A DNA stretch of 32,416 bases from Phoronis australis (taxonomy: Eukaryota; Phoronida; Phoronidae). The notes beneath the pieces were generated by a model. That model saw only the letters and a program-made list of their open reading frames with translations. It was not told the DNA's origin and did no database searches. Position 1 is the stretch's first letter; every line of letters begins with the position of its first letter. Made by a program: the position numbers and the translations under genes. The DNA is taken from NCBI GenBank assembly GCA_002633005.1, contig NMRA01000114.1:707245-739660 (forward strand), in the 5' to 3' direction. Of this stretch, positions 1 to 8,106 are shown one piece after another.

Positions 1-1480
1 CCGAGGATTCTCCAAGTGGCAGAACTGAAGATGAACCAAGAAACAAGTGGGCGGTTATCATACAGTGAAGTCGAACTAGAAGATCATCTGGTGGAGATTC
101 AAAGCGACGCGAACCGGCTTGACAATCTAGAGGAGTTCAATTGGATGGATGGGGAAATTCCACCTGAACTTCAGTTTGACGTAGGACATAATATGTTCTT
201 TAAGGTAAAGAGTGTCGTCATGGAGGCCAAAGCCGATTCCGTCTGATTCTAGTTACATCGTATACAAGAAGTGCCCGGGGCTATTAAGACTATTATGGAA
301 GCTAATGAGAGGAGTCTAAAGATTGAAGCGACTTGCTGATCACTGGGGCGAGTCTAAGGGCTGTTACACTCCAAAGAGCAAAGATGCAAACCTATAAAAG
401 ACTACATGTACATGTACAGGACAATTTCCCTGCTTAATGTGGAGTACAAAATGTTCTTCGCAGTGATTGCATCAAAAAATGTCAAGTACGCCCCGGGGGA
501 CGGATAAATTGACCATGCAGTACATACAGTACCAGGACAGTCGAATTGCCTGTTCTAACAGAGCTTATCGGTAATACAAAGGCAATCAAGTAGGACTAGG
601 GCAGCTGTGTGCTTAGATTTAGAGAGTGCTTATGGTTCCATGTAACATTCAATGAGTAGAAAGGCGAAAGCGGCATTTCATTTTCTAGAATGAGTTCAGA
701 AGGTCATCAACGACTATTTAAACAGTACACAGATACTATTTTCTACGATGGATTTTGCAACAGATTTCAAGCCTTTGGAGAAAGGATCTTGACCGGGTGC
801 CGCGTTTAAGTCAGTTTATTTGTTCTTGCGATGAACATCATTATTCGGCGAGCCAGCAACGTCTGCAAGGCCGACTCCTTCCCTTGTGCCGTGCATTTGT
901 TGATGACCTAACAGCAACCACATCAACAGTGGTAGGAGCAGGACGGGTGTTGAAGAAACTAAAGAGATAATTGTTTGGGGCAGGATGAAGTTCAAGGTGC
1001 AGAAGTCAAGAAGTCTGGTTTTGATTAAAGGAAGAATGCGCCAGCACCTACCCTGGGTGAGAAGCTAGTGAAATATCTGGGCAAGGTGTACGAAAGCAGC
1101 CTAAACGACTTCACAAATGCAACGGACACAGTGACCCCGTTCAGGGAGAGCTTGTAAAAGATAAACAGTCGACTACATGGAACAGGAGGCAAACCAGCTT
1201 ATCAGGAAATGGTTGGATGCACCAATGAGTTTCACGTCACTTTAATTATATAGTTGAACGACAGTATCCCTTCCGCCAAGGTCTCTGGTTGAATACTTCA
1301 AGGTGTCAAAAGCAAGAGAAGTTCTCACAATCTGAGATTCCAAAGACAAATTTGTTAGGTTATCAGAGATTCAGGTATCATCAGCAAGTAGAAAATGGAA
1401 TCCTCAAGTGGTGTTAACAGGTCAGAGAGCAGCCTCCGGCATAAGGGCATAGCTGGTACAGTCTGTTGTGGTTGGCAAGG
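1..1480 (+). pseudogene. Non-LTR retrotransposon (LINE) reverse transcriptase, decayed and 5'-cut by the window
   Basis: A LINE RT readable only by hopping between frames. Conserved pieces come in the right order. About 215-305 gives YIVYKKCPGLLRLLWKLMRG, the finger region before RT motif 1. About 418-460 gives YRTISLLNVEYKMFF. Bases 601-642 give VCLDLESAYGSM (motif A, with its Asp). About 740-800 gives DFATDFKPLEKGILTGC. Bases 896-907 give FVDD (catalytic motif C) followed by LTATTSTVVGAGRVLKKL. About 985-1120 gives MKFKVQKSRSLVLIKG and KLVKYLGKVYESSLNDF. About 1185-1245 gives ANQLIRKWLDAPMSFTS, and about 1280-1460 the connection region. This matches a LINE family abundant in invertebrate genomes; the clade is not assigned. 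Multiple stops and frameshifts (for example the stop at 244) make it a dead copy. The 5' part, including any endonuclease, lies outside the window. Confidence 0.88.
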
Positions 1481-1549
1481 TCTGGGTTTTGTACCATCCA
1501 CTAGATTTTTCACTTATCTGTTCCACTAGTCTTAAGACTTAGATCTTCC

Positions 1550-1850
1550 TTACAGTCAGGTTCACTATGTCCAAATTTTGACATTCATTGGAATTTTCTG
1601 GGGGAAGTGGAAACATTTTTGGAAAACTCATGGAATGACGAATCAGAAAGTAATTGACTCTATTTTTGGTGGCCATTTTGCTCAATGTCTCAGTACTTAG
1701 GTCACTTAGAATGTTATTTTCTATGGATACACCAGCATTTCTTGGGGCGCAGAATTGAACATTCTAATTTTTGGCGGCCGTCTTGAATTTTCAAAAATGG
1801 CACCCGTAAAATAAATTTTGCTCATTATCTCTGCTCTTGGTTTTTTAATG
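1550..1850 (+). repeat. Left inverted repeat of the putative transposon, internally duplicated
   Basis: It matches the reverse complement of 4680-4935. Shared stretches include CAGTCAGGTT, GGAAGTGGAAA, GGTCAC..TAGAATGTTA, GGCGGCC(A/G)TCTTG, CTTTCAAAAAT / TTTTCAAAAAT and TATCTCTGCTCTTGG. The module with a GGYGGCC core followed by a TCAC..TAGAATGTT block appears to occur twice on this side, so the arm is longer than its partner. It contains no ORF. Confidence 0.6.
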
Positions 1851-2282
1851 TTTATTATGAAATCTTCAGTACGATAAATATGCATGCCCAGAAAGCGCCA
1901 AGAGGAATTGTATATGGGTTAAATAAATACACAGAAAACCATACAGTTATTATACACAAATATATAATTAAAAAAATGATGTTAAGATTACAATGACAAA
2001 TGTAAATAAATCATTTTTATACATAATAAATTATTTCACATGTATACAACTTTATCGGGTCTCCTACAATGTTAGTTTTAATAGCTCCACCTCATTTGTG
2101 GCGCAAGGAATTGAAAAAAACAATCCACCTTTAACCATCACGGAAGCAAAGTACCTCACTGTCACACCGTACCACATACGTAGGGTACGTAGCGACAATC
2201 CAAAACCACAAGCAAGCAAAAGAACACATGAATTTGTAGCCAAGAGGGAATCTCTGGCACATATCAGCCGACACACCTTGTA

Positions 2283-4360
2283 TGGCTAGTAACGTTGGCA
2301 GAAATCAGGCTAAGGAATGAAGAGAACAGGAAGATCACATACTGGACAGGCTTCAACTCATTGATCTGTACAAGCCAGTCTCTCACTGAGTTTGGTGCGT
2401 TACCACTACTTCCAGAGGTGGCCCATGACTGGTCGATCCTGCTAATAGCTGTTATGCAGACGAGACAGGTGAAGAGGCTGGTTGCTGGCGAAGCTCATCC
2501 AACTGTCATTTCATGTGACATGGGTCTACACCAGAAGGTTGTGCAGCTCGTGGATACCAGACCTGAACTAAAGCAAACAACGAACCCAAGATTTGGGGAA
2601 TTGCATGCTAGAATGGCGACACAGATAGCTCTTGGGAAGTTCATAGAGTATTCCAACATAGATAATGCCTGGGTAGGAGCCAACGTCTTTGGCACTGCAA
2701 CAACTAGACAGATCCTAAAGTACACTCCCTACAAGCGCGCACTTTCCGAGTCAACATTTACATGCAATCATATACAGCACTGTTTGAGATAGTCCTGGAA
2801 GAATTCTTTAAAGGAAACCCAGTTAGAGGCCTTTTGTTGTGAGGCTCTAAATTCAGCACCAACAGCCTGTTCAGAAAAGAACAAAACCAGAAAGTCCGAG
2901 AGCACAAAGCAAACTATCCACTATTTGCTGGAATTGTTGACAATTGCCGAGACCCTTGAAACATTCAGAAAACGGGACAGCCAAATAACCAGCCAATGCC
3001 ATGTTTAAGTCCGTTGTGAAATATCTGCATCGAGTCCAAACCATCATGGTATTTGTGGCAATATCTCGAAATGCTGATTTGACTCTGCATCTTCAGGCTG
3101 TTGATGCAAAGATCGAAATTTTCTTTGCTTTGGCTCGCATCAAGTACAAAAGACTCCGGCCTACATACATTGATGATATGCAAGACCTAAGAACCAAACA
3201 CTACATGTGGACTGAAATTGGAACAGGCATCTCATTCAGCAAAACCGAAATCCCATTTGTGTCATTTGGTGCAGACCAAGCTTGTGAACACATCGAGAGG
3301 ATGGTGAAGGCCAATTCTGTATTGAACGGTATTTCCAGCAATGCCAATGAGATTCTTCATATATTGTCTACAGACTTTTCCACTTAGTCAAGATTTACAA
3401 TAAAAAAAATAATTGCAGGCGGTCTGATACACGTTGTATCAGACGTGCGCAGGCCTCACATGTGGGCCCATTGCACTGATCACCTGGAAATATTTTTATA
3501 CTTTATTGATATATGACTAAAAAGATTTACAATAAGCAACAGGCGTCCTCTGCGCTTTGACGAAAACAACCACGAAGAAGCAGATGCGTTGGTAATACAT
3601 CATGCAGTGCGGGCATCCCATCAAAACGTCCCTGATTCTCATCTGGTACTTTTTTCACCTGACACAGACGTTCTGGTACTCGTCATTGCCTAGTATGACC
3701 GGCTTCTTAGAAATACTTCGGTCTCAATGGCATCTGGGATTGTGGACATAAATCCAATATGGACAGCACTAGGTCTGCCCAGACAAACCCTCTTCCGGCT
3801 TTCCATGCTTTTACAGGGGCAGACAACACTGGTCGGTTCTCCAGGATAGGCAAAACAACATGGTTTAATATAAAGTTGGAGGCTGACAGTGATGTTGTCA
3901 TTGCATTGCATACTCTTTGTACTGCTTCTTGTTCACATTAGCCCGTTTTACATGTGCTGCATACTCACCACAGGTTATTGACATAGATAGTATCCCCGAG
4001 ATGAGATTGTACCTCTTCTGCAAACTTACGGCTTACAGCGACAAACTTCCACCACCAATTGGGGCTTTGAACAGCGTGTGCTGAGGATGTTTATTCAAGC
4101 CAGAGTGTGGGGACCGGTAGCCATTGATCGACAGAAGTTCCTTGACCGTTGCAGAGAATGGGTTTTACAAGGACAAAGACGACCAGCTGACACCTCTCAC
4201 AACTTAGGAGGCTCCGGCGCCAGGTGCTTTCATTTAGATGATTAGATGTCAATGCAAAAGATACTGTTCCTCCCAACGATGCTCTCGTCGATCAAAGGGC
4301 CTGCCTTGCACACATCTATGTCAGTGTTGTCCAGAATGTCAGAATGTTAAACTCTTATAA
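2283..4360 (+). pseudogene. Decayed gene: uncharacterised metazoan repetitive family with XPG/PIN-like nuclease domain and CXC cysteine-rich tail
   Basis: Consecutive frames give a recognisable multi-domain protein. Bases 2295-2735: a domain with VISCDMGLHQKVVQLV, FGELHARMATQIALGKFI and YSNIDNAWVGANVFG. After a frameshift near 2735 comes TALFEIVLEEFFKGNP. Bases 3010-3330: a helical domain (ADLTLHLQAVDAKI, KYKRLRPTYIDDMQDL). About 3565-3690: EEADALVIHHAVRAS then FSPDTDVLVLVI. Bases 3789-3905: LPAFHAFTGADNTGRFS and EADSDVVIAL. About 4000-4215: KLPPPIGALNS, FIQARVWGPVAIDRQKFLD and NGFYKDKDDQLTPLTT. Bases 4238-4360: a Cys-rich tail beginning MIRCQCKRYCSSQRC with ten cysteines. The E-A-D, S-P-D-T-D-V and F-H-A-x-(S/T)-G-A/C-D motifs are typical of XPG/PIN-like nucleases in invertebrate multicopy gene families. 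At least four frameshifts, several stops and an insertion at 3391-3535 make it non-functional. The start and any upstream coding sequence (1993-2289 is open) are uncertain. Confidence 0.75.
3391..3535. repeat. Short insertion bounded by 13-bp direct repeats, containing a 9-bp palindrome
   Basis: The 13-mer AGATTTACAATAA occurs at 3391-3403 and 3523-3535, flanking about 119 bp that interrupts the nuclease pseudogene. Coding similarity stops before it and resumes after it. Inside, GTCTGATAC (3422-3430) and GTATCAGAC (3436-3444) form a perfect 9-bp stem with a 5-base loop. The 13-bp repeats could be a target-site duplication of a small retroposed insert; no tail or promoter box proves this. Confidence 0.55.
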
Positions 4361-4679
4361 TGCCGTCATTCCTGGTGCCAACGATGACAGAGATGGCGAC
4401 AGGGATGATCTGTAGACTGACTTCAAAGTTTTGAAAGACTACTGACACTACAATAAAGATACTCTCATGTTCTGCAAACGTAAATAGGTTGTATAGGTAG
4501 TGGTTGAATTTAAGTGTGTTGAAGGAAACAAATCGGAACGAAATATGCAAGTAGTAAGACCACAAACATTTTTAAGTCTGGCATGATAGTGTGCATAAGT
4601 GTTGGAATACATGATGAAGGCATTTACAAAATGTGGCTGCTAATAAACGGGTTCTTGATTACGTTTTACATTTAATAAG
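4361..4679. other. Spacer between nuclease pseudogene and right inverted repeat, no gene seen
   Basis: AT-rich sequence after the CXC tail stop. It may include the old 3' end of the pseudogene, since about 4361-4440 still reads as a short acidic peptide (DDRDGDRDDL). No motif, RNA or repeat was recognised. Confidence 0.4.
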
Positions 4680-4935
4680 TTGCATTTTCGGATTCTTGCC
4701 AACAAAAATGTGGGTGCAGCCATTAAAACTAACATTCTATGTGACCCAAGAGCAGAGATACTGAACAAAATGTATGTTACCGGTGCGATTTTTGAAAGTC
4801 CAAGATGGCCGCCAAGATGGCTGCCAAAAAGGCATCACTTATTTTCTGATTTTTTATTCTATGAGCTTTCCACTTTCCACCAAAAAATTCAACAAAATTA
4901 CACAACAAACCTGACTATTAACTGACAGTAAGCAA
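4680..4935 (-). repeat. Right inverted repeat of the putative transposon
   Basis: Read on the minus strand it reproduces the left repeat. It shows AGTCAGGTT, GGAAAGTGGAAA, paired GGC(A/G)GCCATCTTGG blocks, CTTTCAAAAAT, TATCTCTGCTCTTGGG and TCACATAGAATGTTAG. On the plus strand the paired blocks read AAGATGGCCGCCAAGATGGC. It ends directly against a minus-strand Penelope-like RT fragment. Confidence 0.6.
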
Positions 4936-4954
4936 TCAAAGAACGCGTTCACAC

Positions 4955-5160
4955 CGCTTGCTTTTCAGACTGTTCAGTGATCCCAAAAGTGTTATCAACG
5001 TATCTCAGCCAAACTCTTGATTTCACTTTAGAATAAGTGCAAGTTGACGACAATAGGGGATACGGGGATTCCACGACGCATATTTGTTGATCAAATGAAA
5101 AATATAGTGCCTTGAAAAATCTGCAGAAGATCACTCACATCCGTAGCAGATAAATTCGTC
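4955..5160 (-). pseudogene. Penelope-like element RT fragment (motifs B and C)
   Basis: On the minus strand two frames give GIPVSPIVVNL (RT motif B, PLE type) followed after about 15 codons by KSRVWLRYVDNTFGITEQSE. The latter is the YVDD-type catalytic motif C, with its second Asp replaced by Asn. The stretch is nearly the same as the plus-strand copy at about 6838-6910 (KPRVWLRDVDDSF...KQSEKQ), so both belong to one PLE family. It is frameshifted and short, hence dead. Confidence 0.75.
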
Positions 5161-5189
5161 CTTGGCCACAGTTGGTGGTCACTGCAGAG

Positions 5190-5545
5190 GCGTTCATGAA
5201 TCACTGCAACAGCAACTCGGTAACACACCATGTTGCCAAGTTCGTTGCTGACATTTTGTCTCCGCTAGTCGGCCAATCAGACCATCACAATGTTAACACT
5301 CAGAATCTCGAGGAAAAGGTGAGCGATAGTTTTCTTGAGGAAGACGCGCTTTTCACATCCTATGACGTTTTTTCTTGTATATATTGTATACCCACCTGCT
5401 GCAAGGGTTCCTGATAATGACCAACATCTGTCCTCAAGGACGGGAGACACTTGCTGGTACACCGAAATACAGAACCAAAACAATATGTACCGATGGCCGG
5501 TCGGCGCATCGACCCATGAGTGACCCTCAGGTGCCATGCCAAAGC
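5190..5545 (+). pseudogene. Penelope-like element RT fragment (motifs before and including A)
   Basis: It reads THHVAKFVADILSPLVGQSD, then LEEKVSDSFLEEDALFTSYDVFS. This is the PLE RT segment leading to motif A (S/F-D-V-x-S). The frame then changes and continues as PPAARVPDNDQHLSSRTG to about 5523. It faces away from the minus-strand B/C fragment at 4955-5160, so the two parts of one RT lie head to head. This could be an internal inversion or two independent truncated insertions. No intact domain remains. Confidence 0.72.
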
Positions 5546-5917
5546 GCTTATTATTAATCTTAAGATTTTTGACAATACATATCTATTTGTGTATGGAATC
5601 CTACGTAACAATTAAATAAGATGGACAACGTAGTTTTTGAACCCTTTAATATGACGGTAAACAACACATATTTCCACTGTTCCCTGCAGGACCCAGGCAA
5701 CAAAATCTGATACAGTGTAATGATTTTGCTCATTTTTCACATACCCCTAGACAGGATAACAATTTCAAAACATTCAATCATGAAACTTATCACTACTGTG
5801 ATCACGGCTATAATTTGTGCGGAACAAAAATTGAAAAAATTTTTAAAACAACCTTAAAATCATTTACTTGCAGGCAAAATTGTAGAATTTTATATAAAAA
5901 CCTTTTTTTAACACTTT
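5546..5917. other. AT-rich intergenic stretch, nothing recognised
   Basis: No coding similarity, RNA gene or repeat was detected between the Penelope-like fragment and the next MITE copy. Confidence 0.4.
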
Positions 5918-6110
5918 ACATGTGCGCACGCAGGAGGGGGGGTGGACAAAAAGGTGCTCCTCAGAGTAGAAAACGAGACAAAAGTCCACTAAAAAATTAG
6001 GAACAACCAGAATTGGGTGAATGCACAATTCATAGCTCTGAACGTACCCCGTGAATCTTAGTGAAAGGTACATATTATACAAAATTCGAGCCCCCCATTG
6101 TTTAGGCTGG
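5918..6110 (-). mobile_element. MITE copy (CATGCGC-type family), reverse orientation
   Basis: The reverse complement matches the complete element at 9945-10179. Both contain ACGGGGTAC..., GAGCT(A/G)TGAATTGTGC, TTTTTAGTGGACTTTTGTCT and TTTTTGTC. The terminal CATGTGCGCACGCAGG at about 5919 corresponds to the CATGCGCACCCAGG end of the other copy. The opposite end, beyond the CGAGCCCCCCATTGTTTAG block, is eroded. Apparent ORFs over both copies share FLVDFCLVF only because of this DNA repeat. Confidence 0.7.
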
Positions 6111-6477
6111 ACGGGACAATGGACAAAACAATGTTTCTTACCGATAGTGATCTAGTCTTCCTCAACACTGCAAATTCCATTGCAAGACAACCCCGCGATC
6201 ATTACACTTCGAACACCATTGTACGTGGATAAATTTTTGGAGCACAAGAGACACGGGAAAAATTTCGAAAAATCATATGAAATTGGCAACTCCTCAATAC
6301 TCCCGGTCGTCCTTACGCTATCCGCAAATTCTATGGCTAAATGAATTTTCCCGCAAATTTGACTTAAAAATGAGCTGGGTACTTACAGGCGATCGTTTAC
6401 ATACTGCCTGAACGGAGCAAACTTCAAACTTCAAGACACGGGAAAATTTTTTTCACCAATGACACTGATACTTAGCA
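6111..6477. other. Intergenic stretch, nothing recognised
   Basis: No gene or RNA. The phrase ACACGGGAAAA appears twice (about 6251 and 6436), hinting at a small internal repeat. Confidence 0.35.
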
Positions 6478-6482
6478 GTAAC

Positions 6483-6646
6483 CAGTGGCGGAAGTGAGGG
6501 GCCAAAGGTGTCAAGTCCCCCTCCCCTAAAATTCTCCCTCCCAGATTCCATTTGGAAGTGCTGGGTGCCAATGACTGATGTGCAAAATCCTGGCTAATAC
6601 TCTGCCCTGCCCCCACCCCCAACTCAATATCCTGTATCCGCCCCTG
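6483..6646. mobile_element. MITE with CAGTGGCGG / CCGCCCCTG termini and 5-bp target duplication
   Basis: The 164-bp element starts CAGTGGCGGAAGTGAGG and ends CCTGTATCCGCCCCTG. The reversed right end reads CAGGGGCGGATACAGG, an imperfect terminal inverted repeat. It is flanked on both sides by GTAAC (6478-6482 and 6647-6651). A second copy is at 18633-18774, sharing CCCCTAAAATTCTC, CAGATTCCAT, CAAAATCCTGG and TAATACTCT. It is non-coding. The CAGNGGCGGA ends resemble hAT-type termini, but a 5-bp duplication is not the hAT norm of 8, so no superfamily is claimed. Confidence 0.75.
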
Positions 6647-6779
6647 GTAACAAGACTTAACACTCTCTGCCAGACTTTTAGCAAATTGTGCAGTTATCTC
6701 CCATGATTTCTAATTTACTGATAATAGTTCATTGCTGTGTATTTCTTATGGAGGGCTGCAGGCAAAATTTAGCGCATGC

Positions 6780-7523
6780 GCAGTAGCACGTTACAAATTT
6801 TTGTCCAAGGAAAAGAGAGCGCTCAACACCAATGCTGGAGTAAAACCAAGAGTTTGGTTGAGAGACGTTGACGATTCTTTTAAGAGCATTAAACAGTCTG
6901 AAAAGCAAAATCTTTCTCTCGTGAAACAACATAATCGGATGTATGAGAAACACATGATTCGTGATTCCCTGGAAAGGTACAGGTACCCACGTTGGGTCTT
7001 TAGCAAGGCTACCCGTAGAACACTCCGATTGGAAATCAACAACATTGACGCTATTCAACCTGATCAACCATTGGCCAGGATACATTTTCCTTATGTAGAA
7101 AGAGTTTCTGAACAACTACTACCTGTGTTCAGGACATTTGATATCACCACGTCTTTCAAACCTGTTGGCACTTTGAGACAAGAACTCGTGAACCCTACGG
7201 ACAAACAACCTATGGAAAAGATAGCTGGTGTGGTCTGTGGAACACAGTGTGAAGAGTGCCCTGAAACCTATGTAGGTAAAACTAAGCAGTCCTAGAAAAT
7301 ACGGTTGTCCCAACATCGTCGGCCTAGCTCCGGTAACACTTATGACTCTTATGCCGTGTGTACCCACTGTCAAGCATCCAGCCACAGCTTCGACCTTGAC
7401 AATGTACTAATCATTGACAAGGAGAAAAATTGGTCTGAACAGGGAGTCAAAGAGTATAAACACGAAAGAATTAAAAATCCGTCAAGGAAGCGAGCTTCAA
7501 CTTACCAAACACCTGAGACATGA
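6780..7523 (+). pseudogene. Penelope-like element: RT C-terminus plus GIY-YIG endonuclease, one in-frame stop
   Basis: A single frame runs from about 6732 to 7523, broken only by TAG at 7293-7295. In order: the RT catalytic region KPRVWLRDVDDSF (about 6843-6881); linker and thumb (HMIRDSLERYRYPRW, RPIL-type core lost, then HFPYVERVSEQLLPVFR); and the endonuclease domain with GVVCGTQCEECPETYVGKT. That last segment holds the two Cys of the zinc motif and the YIG-like YVG. After the stop it continues with RLSQH, THCQASSHSF, DNVLIIDKEKNWSEQGVKE and a basic tail. RT motifs upstream of C are missing, so the copy is 5'-truncated. It converges on the 3' end of the coiled-coil gene at 7689. Confidence 0.88.
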
Positions 7524-7688
7524 CTCTGACTAAAGTTTCCCCCCGATTTTCTGAACTCTGGCCGGAATCCACCAGAGGTTGCACTGGCTTGAAAAAGCCA
7601 GAGTGGCTGAAGAAAGTTGCATATTTATCTAAGTAAGACCTATGTTGCTTGCCAACAGTCCTTTTGATGTGGACGCTACTGATGAGAT

Positions 7689-8106
7689 TTAGCGATGTTC
7701 CACAGATTTCAAAAGAGTAGCTGGGACTTTTGTAGGTCCAGATCCGGAGGCAACAGGAAGCGAAAGGATGCTGACTTCCAAATCACTGCTAGTCAAGCTC
7801 GCAGGTTTAACGTAAATCGTTGATGTTTTCTGGTCACGGAGTCCAGGGGAGGAGGTAGTAGATCTCTCGCTTGGATATGACTGGGCTTCCTCAGGAGATG
7901 ATTGTTTTGGCTCTGCGGAATTGCTGCTTGGCAGCTTGTCGTCGGATGGCTTCTCGGACTGGGCATTTGACTGGCTAGTACAAGCGACGTACAAGACTGT
8001 GGAACTAGAAGCGGCGCTGTCGGGAAAGCACAGCTTTGATAGTAAGACTGGGTCAATTCTGACGCTGTCAGTCTGCGTGTTCTTAACGCGTGTTGATGGT
8101 ACTCCA
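7689..8106 (-). CDS. Exon 6 (last coding exon) of the coiled-coil gene
   Basis: 418 nt from acceptor TTCGTTTCAG to TAA (7691-7689). It encodes 138 residues rich in Ser, Thr and Pro with scattered Lys/Glu, for example KPSDDKLPSSNSAEPKQSSP and SLTSSDLEVSILSLPVASGS, ending VEHR. It is probably disordered, a common site of phosphorylation or linear binding motifs. The overlapping open frame on the same strand has no supporting splice phase. Confidence 0.82.

Larger units (their letters stand above)
1550..4935. mobile_element. Putative DNA transposon remnant: nuclease-like pseudogene enclosed by inverted repeats
   Basis: The pseudogene at 2283-4360 lies between two segments that match each other in inverted orientation, about 1550-1850 and 4680-4935. 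The outer limits abut a LINE relic on the left and a Penelope-like fragment on the right. Seen directly: the inverted similarity and the central decayed coding region. Known from the literature as I recall it: some Academ-superfamily DNA transposons carry an XPG-type nuclease. Inferred: this is a degraded element of about 3.4 kb, possibly Academ-like. No clean target-site duplication was found, and the termini are too eroded to fix base-exactly. Confidence 0.5.

Noticed and set aside
1993-2289. 98-codon frame as an intact gene upstream of the nuclease pseudogene
   Set aside because: No recognisable similarity; it may be a decayed N-terminus of that pseudogene but cannot be shown.
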